Shown: piece after piece, positions 1-6,600 of the stretch | How positions within the stretch are numbered: the first letter of the stretch is position 1 | Layout: each line of letters begins with the position of its first letter | Assembly: GCA_015222795.1 (NCBI GenBank) | Contig: JADFVY010000115.1 | Location: 1 to 9,978 of the forward strand | DNA from: Pseudomonadota bacterium | Lineage (GTDB): Bacteria > Pseudomonadota > Alphaproteobacteria > UBA8366 > JADFVY01 | Direction: 5' to 3' | DNA: 9,978 nt | Program-made: the position numbers and the translations under genes | The notes under the pieces: model-generated | Told to the model about the DNA's origin: nothing | The model's database searches: none | What the model saw: the letters and a program-made list of their open reading frames with translations, nothing else

Positions 1-51
1 AACTCCCTGCAAAAGGAAGCTTGAATCACATTTTACAGTCTGTGTGAACCC

Positions 52-88
52 CTTAAATGTCCACGGACCCTAGTGGAGTAAATTTAAG
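52..88 (+). repeat. Two-step inverted repeat (hairpin)
   Basis: The outer arms CTTAAAT (52-58) and ATTTAAG (82-88) are perfect reverse complements. Nested inside are TCCAC (60-64) and GTGGA (73-77), leaving an 8-base loop. Together they give 12 base pairs interrupted by a 1-by-4 internal loop. No T-run follows on either strand, so it is not a typical intrinsic terminator. It could be a transcript end of an upstream gene or a protein-binding site; the role is unknown. Confidence 0.5.
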
Positions 89-164
89 AGCCTGGCCCAT
101 CTGTCGCACCCACTGAAATATACAGCGCAATCGGCTGATTATTCCTTATCCATTTTCTGCATAT

Positions 165-194
165 CGGCCATGGGAATTATTCATTTCCCGGCCG
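165..194 (+). repeat. Strong hairpin in the MFS gene leader
   Basis: CGGCC (165-169), a 2-base bulge, then GGGAA (172-176) pair with TTCCC (185-189) and GGCCG (190-194) around an 8-base loop, giving 10 Watson-Crick pairs. It lies about 45 bases upstream of the ribosome binding site of the MFS gene. There is no T-tract after it. It may be a structured 5' leader or an operator; the sequence alone does not say which. Confidence 0.5.
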
Positions 195-238
195 CGCCAA
201 TGTGGTGCATAAGCGATTCATACCTTTAAGCTATTTTT

Positions 239-245
239 GAGGAGA
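239..245 (+). promoter_or_regulatory. Ribosome binding site of the MFS gene
   Basis: GAGGAGA lies 7 bases before the ATG at 253. This is close to the ideal Shine-Dalgarno sequence and supports that start. Confidence 0.8.
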
Positions 246-252
246 CAGGCCC

Positions 253-1539
253 ATGTATTCGGCATTGATGTCTGCGTGGGCTTTGCTTTTGGGCATGGCG
301 TTTATCATGCTCGGCAGCGGGCTGCAGGGAACGCTGCTGGGCCTGCGCGCCACGATGGAAGGATTCTCCACCGCCGTAACCGGTTTCGTCATGACCGGTT
401 ATTTCATCGGCTTCCTGTTGGGATCCATGGTCGCACCGAAAGTCGTACAGCGCGTCGGCCATATCAGAGTGTTCGCGGCGATGGCTTCGCTGGCCTCGGC
501 CTCGGCGCTGGTGCATGCGATATTCATCGAACCATGGACCTGGGGCGCGATGCGCATCGTTACCGGCTTTTCCTACGCCGGGCTTTACGTGGTGGCGGAA
601 AGCTGGCTGAACGACCGCGCGACCAACGAAACCCGCGGCCAGATTCTGTCAATCTACATGGTTGTGAGCTTCGGCGGCATGACCGCCGGACAGTTCCTGC
701 TAAACATTGCAGATCCGGGCGGTGTCGGCCTTTTTGTGCTGATTTCGGTACTGATTTCGCTGGCCCTGGTGCCGATCTCGCTGACTGCGGCATCGGCGCC
801 GACATTCGATGAGCTCTCGCCGGTCGGTCTCCGGCAACTATACAGCATCTCGCCGCTCGGCGTCGTGGGCGGCCTCGGCACCGGCATGGCCAACGGCACC
901 ATTTTCGGAATGGGCGCCGTATACGGAACGGTCGCCGGCATGACAAATGCCGAGATTTCGCTGTTCATGGGCCTTATCCTGCTCGGCGGAATGTTGCTGC
1001 AATGGCCGGTGGGCCGGATTTCCGACATGCTGGACCGGCGCAAAGTGATCCTGGGCGTTACCGTGCTGGCGACGCTGGCCGCACTGGTCGCGGGAACAAC
1101 GCCTGAGCCGCCAATCTGGATGCTGCTGATCTTGGCGTTCCTGTTTGGCGGCATGAGCCTGCCGATGTATTCGCTCTGCGCCTCGCATCTGAACGATTAT
1201 CTGGACCCCAAACAGATGGTTGCGGCCAGCAGCGGTTTCGTGCTGGTCAGCGGCCTGGGTGCTGTTTTAGGCCCCACCAGCGCGTCCGTGGCGATGCATC
1301 TGGCCGGGCCGGCGGGGTTTTTCCTGTGGTTGGCGCTGATCAACTGTTGCATAGGCCTGTTTGCCCTGTGGCGCATGACGCGCCGCGCCGCCGTGCCGCT
1401 GGAAGATCAGGGACTCTTCGTATCCATGCCGCCACGCGCATCGCCCGTGGCGGTGACCCTGAACCCGGAAACACCGGAGGATGCCGCCGACTGGGAGGAA
1501 ATCCCACCGGATTTCGATCCCATGGAACAAGTGGAGTAA
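253..1539 (+). CDS. MFS transporter, YcaD-like
   Basis: A 428-residue inner-membrane protein of the major facilitator superfamily, expected to move a small molecule across the membrane by proton-coupled or facilitated transport. The substrate cannot be told from sequence. About 12 hydrophobic segments are visible, the first at roughly residues 8-30 and the second at 41-61. The loop after segment 2 carries the MFS signature region (GS at 57-58, P62, then RVGHIR at 67-72). GLQGTLLG near residue 25 and ESWLN at 116-120 are features I associate with the YcaD group. The final 35 residues are hydrophilic and strongly acidic (many E and D), probably cytoplasmic. Length fits the family. The start is fixed by a strong ribosome binding site. 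The next gene on the same strand begins 114 bp later with its own site, so co-transcription is possible but not shown. Confidence 0.92.
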   Translation: MYSALMSAWALLLGMAFIMLGSGLQGTLLGLRATMEGFSTAVTGFVMTGYFIGFLLGSMVAPKVVQRVGHIRVFAAMASLASASALVHAIFIEPWTWGAMRIVTGFSYAGLYVVAESWLNDRATNETRGQILSIYMVVSFGGMTAGQFLLNIADPGGVGLFVLISVLISLALVPISLTAASAPTFDELSPVGLRQLYSISPLGVVGGLGTGMANGTIFGMGAVYGTVAGMTNAEISLFMGLILLGGMLLQWPVGRISDMLDRRKVILGVTVLATLAALVAGTTPEPPIWMLLILAFLFGGMSLPMYSLCASHLNDYLDPKQMVAASSGFVLVSGLGAVLGPTSASVAMHLAGPAGFFLWLALINCCIGLFALWRMTRRAAVPLEDQGLFVSMPPRASPVAVTLNPETPEDAADWEEIPPDFDPMEQVE

Positions 1540-1568
1540 ATCAGACGGATGGCGACCCGCCTGAATAG

Positions 1569-1594
1569 CGGCATATTGACGTAGCTCAATGCCG
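1569..1594 (+). repeat. Small hairpin after the MFS gene
   Basis: CGGCA (1569-1573) with TTGA (1576-1579) pairs with TCAA (1586-1589) and TGCCG (1590-1594), with a 2-base bulge and a 6-base loop. It starts 30 bases after the MFS stop. No T-run follows, so it is at most a weak or Rho-assisted terminator, or an mRNA 3'-end stabiliser. Confidence 0.3.
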
Positions 1595-1640
1595 GGCAGG
1601 CCAAAACGGGGCACGCTTGGCCCAAGGTCATGAAACCGGC

Positions 1641-1646
1641 GGAGAG
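1641..1646 (+). promoter_or_regulatory. RBS that decides the DUF3775 start
   Basis: GGAGAG lies 7 bases before the ATG at 1654. An earlier in-frame ATG at 1630 has only AAGG two bases in front of it, which is too close to work well. The start at 1654 is therefore preferred. Confidence 0.7.
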
Positions 1647-1653
1647 AAATGCG

Positions 1654-2064
1654 ATGCCCGATATCAATACCGACAAGGTCTGCTTCCTGATCGTCAAGGC
1701 TCGTGAGTTCGACGTGAAGACCGGCGTCGAGGAACCCGACCCCGACAGCGGGGCCGCCGATGCCGAAATCGGAGATACCCCGCGGGACTTCGTGGAAGAC
1801 CCCACCCTCCAGGAAATCAAGCTGTTCGTCGAAGAGTTGAACGAAGACGAGCAGATCGACCTGGTCGCGCTGATGTGGCTGGGCCGCGGGGATTACGACA
1901 CATCGGAATGGGAAGACGCGCGCACCGAAGCGATCCGGGCCCGCGACGAACATGGCCACACCGCCGAATATCTGCTGGGCGCACCCTTGCTTGGCGATTA
2001 TCTGGAAGAGGCCCTCAGCCAGTTCGGGGAGTCCTGCAAGGACGTCGAAATGAGCCATCTGTGA
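1654..2064 (+). CDS. DUF3775 domain-containing protein
   Basis: A small, acidic, soluble protein of 136 residues with no signal peptide or membrane segment. It matches the DUF3775 family as I remember it: a N-terminal KVCFLIVKAREFDVK stretch (residues 8-22), an acidic linker, then DEQIDLVALMWLGRG around 64-79, an EWEDAR helix, and YLLGAPLLGDYLEEAL at 106-121. The whole protein is essentially this one domain. The family is widespread in alphaproteobacteria and its function is not known, so no role is proposed. The start at 1654 was chosen over the longer 144-residue version from 1630 because of the ribosome binding site; conserved sequence begins only just after 1654, which agrees. It lies alone between the transporter and the sensor kinase. 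Confidence 0.85.
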   Translation: MPDINTDKVCFLIVKAREFDVKTGVEEPDPDSGAADAEIGDTPRDFVEDPTLQEIKLFVEELNEDEQIDLVALMWLGRGDYDTSEWEDARTEAIRARDEHGHTAEYLLGAPLLGDYLEEALSQFGESCKDVEMSHL

Positions 2065-2084
2065 CCCGGCGAGGGGGCCTGACG

Positions 2085-2119
2085 CGAGGGTGCGATAGCG
2101 GCCAGGGGCACAACCCTCG
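2085..2119 (+). repeat. Inverted repeat after the DUF3775 gene
   Basis: CGAGGGT (2085-2091) and ACCCTCG (2113-2119) are perfect 7-base reverse complements, starting 20 bases after the DUF3775 stop. The position suits a transcript-end hairpin but no T-run follows. In GC-rich DNA a match of this size can occur by chance. Confidence 0.3.
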
Positions 2120-2206
2120 ATACAGCGGCACATTGCCACGCGTTGAATAGCCTTTCGATGCGGAACTGTTAACCTTTTTGGATTACCCTATCGGCCTCTC
2201 GTCGCC

Positions 2207-2260
2207 CTTGCCGGCGGTGTTACGGGATCGCACGGGTGTGAAATGCGGCAAGCTATCCCG
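2207..2260 (+). repeat. Interleaved inverted repeats before the kinase
   Basis: CTTGCCG (2207-2213) is the reverse complement of CGGCAAG (2246-2252). CGGGAT (2223-2228) is the reverse complement of ATCCCG (2255-2260). The two pairs are interleaved, so both could form only as a pseudoknot-like fold; otherwise one could form at a time. The last arm ends 8 bases before the kinase ribosome binding site, a position where structure could affect translation. Each pair alone could be chance. Confidence 0.3.
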
Positions 2261-2268
2261 AAAATAAC

Positions 2269-2274
2269 AAGGGG
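2269..2274 (+). promoter_or_regulatory. RBS supporting the GTG start of the kinase
   Basis: AAGGGG lies 6 bases before the GTG at 2281, supporting that non-ATG start. Confidence 0.65.
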
Positions 2275-2280
2275 CTGCAA

Positions 2281-5200
2281 GTGGCAGAGTCGAAGGAAGG
2301 AACCCTGACTCCGCAAGACGGGGATAGGCTGCGGCTACGGCTTCGTGAGTTGGAGGCCGAGGCAGCAAAGCTGCGCGCGGCGCTGGGCGAGGCAAGCCCG
2401 CCGCCCGGGCCCAGCGATGCCTTCACCCGCGGGGATTTCCGACAGCCCAGGGCGCTGGCAAATCAATATAAACAGATCGCCGAAATTCTGGACGCATCGG
2501 CGGACGCTATCATCAGCATCGACAATCGCGGGATGGTTCGGCGGTTCAACCGCGGCGCCGAGGCGGTTTTTGGCTATCGTTCCAGCGAAATCATCGGCCG
2601 CCCACTCGACATCCTGATACCCGAGCGTTTCCGCAAGGATCACCGGGGGCATATGGCGAAATTTGACCGGGCATCGGAATCCAGCCGGTTGATGAACGAG
2701 CGCGGCGAAATCTTCGGACAGCGCAAGGACGGGGGAGAATTCCCGGCCGAGGCGTCCATCGCCAGGCTGGAAGGCGACGGCAAGCCTGTTTTCACCGTCA
2801 TCATGCGTGACGTCACTGAACGGAAAGAAGCCGACGCGGCGCTGAGGGAACGCGAGGCCCAGTTGCGTCAGGCCCAGAAAATGGCGCGGATCGGCACTTT
2901 CGTGTGGGACGATACCACGGATAGTTGCGAATATTGCTCGGACGAGTTGGCGGCGCTGCTGGGAATAACCGTCGACAGGTTCATTGAATTGACCGCGGGT
3001 TCCAGTCAACTGATACACCACGTCCATCCGGATAACCGGGAGAACTATGAAAGGGTGATCGAGCAGGCGCGGAAGGCAGGCGAGCCATATGACATGGAAT
3101 TTCAATGGCTGCGGGACGACGGCGAACTCATCCATCTGCGCGAGATGGGCGAGCCGGAGATGGACCTGGACGGGCAGATCGTTCGCACATTCGGCACGGT
3201 CCAGGACATAACCCATATCCGCCAGGCCGAAGAAACCCTGCGCCAGAGTGAAAGCCGGTTAAGGCAGGCGCAAAGGCTGGCGCGGATGGGCACGTATGTC
3301 TGGGATGAAGTAACGGGACTTTGCGTCGATTGCTCCGACGAATTGGCGGCGCTTTTCGGTATGTCGGCCGCACAATTTGTCGCCGAGCGCGGAACGGAGA
3401 AAGAATTCGCGGTATTCGTACATGCCGACGACCGGGACCGGCTGGAGAAAACCGTTAGAGAAGGCTTTGCGAGCGCGTCGCCTTACGAGATTGAATACAG
3501 AGTCTATGACGCCGAGGGCGACATCCGGCATCTCAGGGAAATCATCGAGCCCGTAGTCGACGAAAACGGCCGTCAGATCCGCACCTTCGGCTCGGTGCAG
3601 GACATCACCCACCTGCGTCAGGCCGAAACGGCGCTGCGCCAAAGCGAATTGCAGCTGCGCACCATCACGGACAACCTCCCCGCCTTCATCGCATACACCG
3701 ACAAGGACCTGCGTATGCAGTTCGCGAACAAAACGGTCGCGGAATGGTATGGCGGCCGCAAGGAGGACCTCATCGGCAAGAGTGCGATCGAGCTGCTTGG
3801 TAAGGCGGGTTACAAGCGAGTAAAATCCCGGTTTACAGAGGTTTTGTCGGGAAAAACCATCCGGCATGAAGAGCTCAGAACCTTCCCGGACGGCGTCACC
3901 CGCTATGTCGATAGCACCAACGTCCCGGATTTCGATGCCGCCGGCGAGGTGCGGGGCTGGTTCACGCTGTTTACCGACATCACCGAGCGCAAGGCAGCCG
4001 AGGAAGCGTTGCGCCAGAGCGAGGAACAGCTGCGCGCCATCACCGACAACATTCCCGCTTTCATGGTCTATCTGGGCAAGGATCTTCGCTACCGATTCGC
4101 GAATCGGCGGGCTGAGGAGTGGTATGGCCGCCCCGCGGCGAAGATCGTGGGCCGGCACCTCAAGGACGTGATTGGCGAGGAAGCTCTCGAGCTTTTGCGG
4201 CCCGGATATGAGGCCGCGCTGGCGGGCAATAGCGTTCGATTCGAGGAAATTCGGCTCTTCCCGGACGGGTCCGAGCGCAGTCTCGATATAACCTATATTC
4301 CGGATTTCGGCGAGGACGGACAGGTGCGGGGGTTCTTTGCGTTGCTTCTGGATATCACCGAACGCCGGCACGCCGAAAACGCTCTGCGCCAGACCATGCG
4401 GTCCGGCGATCTGTTGCGCCAGATTGCAACGGCGGCGAACGGCGCGACATCAGCCGAAGAGGCGATGGCCGTATGCCTGGAGGCCATAAGCAAACACGGA
4501 AGCTGGGATCTGGCGGGGGTTTTCGTGCTGGCCGACGACGATTCCGGCGACATGGCGCCGGCGGGACTGTGGTGGGCGGACAATCCGGATGATTTCACGG
4601 CGTTCCAGCAGGCCACCTTGGATGCCCGCTTTGCACCGGGGAAAGGCTTGCCGGGCCGGGTTGCCAAGAGTGGAGAGCCGGCCTGGATTACGGATGTCCA
4701 CAAAGACAGAAATTTCCCTCGCGCCAGAATAGCCGGCGATATCGCGGTTACTGCCGGGTTTGCCTTCCCCGTTTTGGTCGGGCAAAAAGTCGCCGCTGTA
4801 CTGGAATTCTTCTCACGCGACACCCGCGAACGGGACGACGATCTTGTCGACGTCGCCGTTCAGGCCGGCACTATCCTGGGCCGGGTGATCGAGCGGCAGC
4901 GGGCGGAGCGCGCGCTGCGCGACAGCGAAGAACAAATCCGCTTGATGACGGACAACATCCCGATCCTTATCGCTTATATTGGCCAGGACAAGACGTTCAG
5001 TTTCGTCAATAAAACGACGGAGAATTGGTACGCACGTCCAGCGTCGGAGCTTATCGGCCCACCCTTGCGAAAATTGATCGGCAAGGCCGGCCTCGCCAAG
5101 GTAAAACCGCGCATTGACCGCGCGCTGAGTGGCGAAACCGTACACTTCCAGGAAACCATGACCTATCCCGACGGCGCGACCCGCCATGTCGACGCGACAT

Positions 5201-6435
5201 ATGTCCCGCATTTCGGCGCGCACGGCAATGTCCGCGGGATATTCTCGATGGTCGTCGACGTCACCGACCGCATCAAAACCGAGGAACAGTTGCTCCATGC
5301 CCAAAAGATGGAGGCGATCGGCAAGCTGACCGGCGGTGTCGCGCATGACTTCAACAACCTGCTGGCGGTTATCATGGGCAATTCGGAGATTGTCCGCGAC
5401 AAACTGGGCGATGCCGACCCGGCGGTCCGTGCGATTACACACGCCGCGCTACGCGGGGCAGAATTGACACAGCGCCTGCTCGCATTCGCGCGCCAGAAAC
5501 CACTTCGCCCCGAGGCGGTGGATCTTGCGGACCTTACCAGACAAACAGCCGACGTACTTTCCCGAACGCTGGGGGAAACCATTGTCATCGAGGTAAAATC
5601 ACCCCGCGAGCCGTGGCCCGCGAAAGTGGATACCGGCGAGTTGGAAAACGCTATTCTGAACCTCGCCATCAATGCCCGCGATGCGATGCCCAATGGCGGG
5701 ACCCTGACAATCAAGACCAATAACGTCACCCTGTCGGCGAAGAAGGTGGCGCAATTCGAAGACGCCGCGCCCGGCGAATATATCCAGCTGTCCGTAACGG
5801 ATACGGGGGAAGGCATGCCCGCCGAAGTTCTGGAACACGCCTTCGAGCCGTTCTACACCACCAAGCCGTTCGGCGAGGGCAGCGGTCTGGGACTGAGCAT
5901 GGTCTATGGATTTGCGACCCAGTCCGGCGGGTTCGTGACCATCGACAGCCAGAAGGGCAAGGGCGCCACCGTCAATATTTACCTGCCGCGCGCCGAACCG
6001 GGTGACACAACCAGCCGTGACTGCCGCCCACTCTGCCAGCCCGCGGGGCAGGGCGGCGTTATCATGGTGGTCGAGGACGACCCCGATGTACGCCGCCTGA
6101 CCGTAACGCTGCTGTCGACCATGGGATACACCGTGCTGGAGGCGGAAGACGGTGAAAGCGCCCTGCCACTGATACAGAGTGACCGGCATATCGATCTGCT
6201 GCTGTCGGATATAGTGCTGACCGGCGATATGAGCGGACCGGCGATCGCCGAGGCCGCCCTGGTGAAACGTCCCGACCTGCGGGTGATGTTCATGTCGGGT
6301 TATGCCGAGGACGTAATCCGGCGCGACCGGGAAGGCCGGGGAAAAGTGATGGACGCCGACCTGCTGACCAAGCCCTTCACCCGCGCGCAGCTTGCGCAAA
6401 AGGTCAAAGTTGCGATGGGTGCGGATGATTTGTAG
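2281..6435 (+). CDS. Multi-PAS/GAF hybrid sensor histidine kinase with receiver
   Basis: A 1384-residue hybrid histidine kinase starting at GTG. No membrane segment or signal peptide is visible, so it should sense in the cytoplasm. Order: short coiled coil (about 15-38), PAS1 (61-183), PAS2 (188-319), PAS3 (320-451), PAS4 (452-576), PAS5 (577-701), GAF (about 710-877, with PGKGLPGR at 786-793), PAS6 (879-1003), HisKA, HATPase and receiver. The phosphorylated histidine should be H1022 in GGVAHDFNN. The ATPase shows the N box around N1131, DTGEG at 1174-1178, FEPFYTTK at 1188-1195 and GSGLGL at 1200-1205. In the receiver, the acidic pair is D1266-D1267, the acceptor D1310, the switch serine S1339 and the lysine K1364, so all key residues are intact. 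It should autophosphorylate and pass phosphate to its own receiver, then likely to an unlinked phosphotransfer protein. No partner regulator lies nearby, so the signal and output are unknown. PAS units 2-3 and 4-6 are clear duplications. Confidence 0.95.
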   Translation: MAESKEGTLTPQDGDRLRLRLRELEAEAAKLRAALGEASPPPGPSDAFTRGDFRQPRALANQYKQIAEILDASADAIISIDNRGMVRRFNRGAEAVFGYRSSEIIGRPLDILIPERFRKDHRGHMAKFDRASESSRLMNERGEIFGQRKDGGEFPAEASIARLEGDGKPVFTVIMRDVTERKEADAALREREAQLRQAQKMARIGTFVWDDTTDSCEYCSDELAALLGITVDRFIELTAGSSQLIHHVHPDNRENYERVIEQARKAGEPYDMEFQWLRDDGELIHLREMGEPEMDLDGQIVRTFGTVQDITHIRQAEETLRQSESRLRQAQRLARMGTYVWDEVTGLCVDCSDELAALFGMSAAQFVAERGTEKEFAVFVHADDRDRLEKTVREGFASASPYEIEYRVYDAEGDIRHLREIIEPVVDENGRQIRTFGSVQDITHLRQAETALRQSELQLRTITDNLPAFIAYTDKDLRMQFANKTVAEWYGGRKEDLIGKSAIELLGKAGYKRVKSRFTEVLSGKTIRHEELRTFPDGVTRYVDSTNVPDFDAAGEVRGWFTLFTDITERKAAEEALRQSEEQLRAITDNIPAFMVYLGKDLRYRFANRRAEEWYGRPAAKIVGRHLKDVIGEEALELLRPGYEAALAGNSVRFEEIRLFPDGSERSLDITYIPDFGEDGQVRGFFALLLDITERRHAENALRQTMRSGDLLRQIATAANGATSAEEAMAVCLEAISKHGSWDLAGVFVLADDDSGDMAPAGLWWADNPDDFTAFQQATLDARFAPGKGLPGRVAKSGEPAWITDVHKDRNFPRARIAGDIAVTAGFAFPVLVGQKVAAVLEFFSRDTRERDDDLVDVAVQAGTILGRVIERQRAERALRDSEEQIRLMTDNIPILIAYIGQDKTFSFVNKTTENWYARPASELIGPPLRKLIGKAGLAKVKPRIDRALSGETVHFQETMTYPDGATRHVDATYVPHFGAHGNVRGIFSMVVDVTDRIKTEEQLLHAQKMEAIGKLTGGVAHDFNNLLAVIMGNSEIVRDKLGDADPAVRAITHAALRGAELTQRLLAFARQKPLRPEAVDLADLTRQTADVLSRTLGETIVIEVKSPREPWPAKVDTGELENAILNLAINARDAMPNGGTLTIKTNNVTLSAKKVAQFEDAAPGEYIQLSVTDTGEGMPAEVLEHAFEPFYTTKPFGEGSGLGLSMVYGFATQSGGFVTIDSQKGKGATVNIYLPRAEPGDTTSRDCRPLCQPAGQGGVIMVVEDDPDVRRLTVTLLSTMGYTVLEAEDGESALPLIQSDRHIDLLLSDIVLTGDMSGPAIAEAALVKRPDLRVMFMSGYAEDVIRRDREGRGKVMDADLLTKPFTRAQLAQKVKVAMGADDL
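2842..3633 (+). repeat. Tandem PAS duplication (PAS2 and PAS3)
   Basis: Two adjacent units of exactly 132 codons each (2842-3237 and 3238-3633) encode clearly similar PAS_3-type domains. Shared landmarks are LRQAQ then ARxGTxVWD near the start, CSDELAAL, a RHLRE/IHLRE strand, and RTFG(T/S)VQDITH(I/L)RQAE at the end. This shows in-frame duplication inside the kinase gene followed by divergence. Confidence 0.8.
3634..5289 (+). repeat. Triplicated PAS unit (PAS4, PAS5, PAS6) split by GAF
   Basis: Three units of exactly 125 codons (3634-4008, 4009-4383 and 4915-5289) encode closely related PAS_4-type domains. Shared landmarks are LRxSExQ(L/I)R, TDN(L/I)P, EWYG or NWYA, a PDG turn, a VPxF or IPDF strand and VRGxF before DxTxR. 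By eye PAS4 and PAS6 agree at roughly half of positions without gaps. A GAF domain (about 4384-4914) sits between the second and third copies. Confidence 0.8.
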
Positions 6436-6600
6436 AGGACGCTTGTGATATGCCCGCCGGCGCATGGCCGCGCGCTCTGTACAATACAGTCAACACGAAG
6501 TACAACACCGCCGATATGAAGCGCGTCTAATCGCGGCGACATGCGCCTCCGAACCCATTACCCGCGCACGAAACCAGTGTGGTAATCCGAAAGACTAAAC
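6436..6600 (+). other. Leader of the helicase gene
   Basis: This 165-base spacer has no gene. It contains a 13-base inverted repeat, CTGTA-CAA-TACAG (6477-6489), and a weaker pair ATTACC (6557-6562) with GGTAAT (6581-6586). The ribosome binding site in front of the helicase is weak (GAAAG at 6589-6593, 7 bases before the ATG). No clear terminator for the kinase gene is seen. Confidence 0.4.

Larger units (their letters stand above)
1..252. other. Non-coding leader upstream of the MFS gene
   Basis: No gene is recognisable here. The sequence is more AT-rich than the rest of the window and all three forward frames meet stops within the first 75 bases. A few codons at the extreme left could be the tail of an upstream gene (the frame from base 1 stops at 22-24), but this cannot be decided from so little. 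The stretch holds two inverted repeats, listed separately, and a strong ribosome binding site at its right end. I could not identify a convincing promoter pair. Confidence 0.6.

Noticed and set aside
1630..1653. Upstream ATG giving a longer 144-residue DUF3775 protein
   Set aside because: It lacks a usable ribosome binding site, whereas the ATG at 1654 has GGAGAG at good spacing.
1267..2139. 290-residue minus-strand open frame across the MFS end and the DUF3775 gene
   Set aside because: It lies opposite two well-supported genes, has no recognisable domain, and long antisense open frames are expected in GC-rich DNA.
2335..3216. 293-residue minus-strand open frame inside the kinase gene
   Set aside because: It mirrors the PAS coding sequence, has no family resemblance and no proper ribosome binding site was seen.
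3259..4371. 370-residue minus-strand open frame opposite PAS3-PAS5
   Set aside because: Its internal repetition simply reflects the PAS repeats on the coding strand; no independent evidence for a gene.
5599..6465. 288-residue minus-strand open frame opposite the kinase C-terminus
   Set aside because: The plus strand encodes perfect HATPase and receiver motifs here, so this is a shadow.
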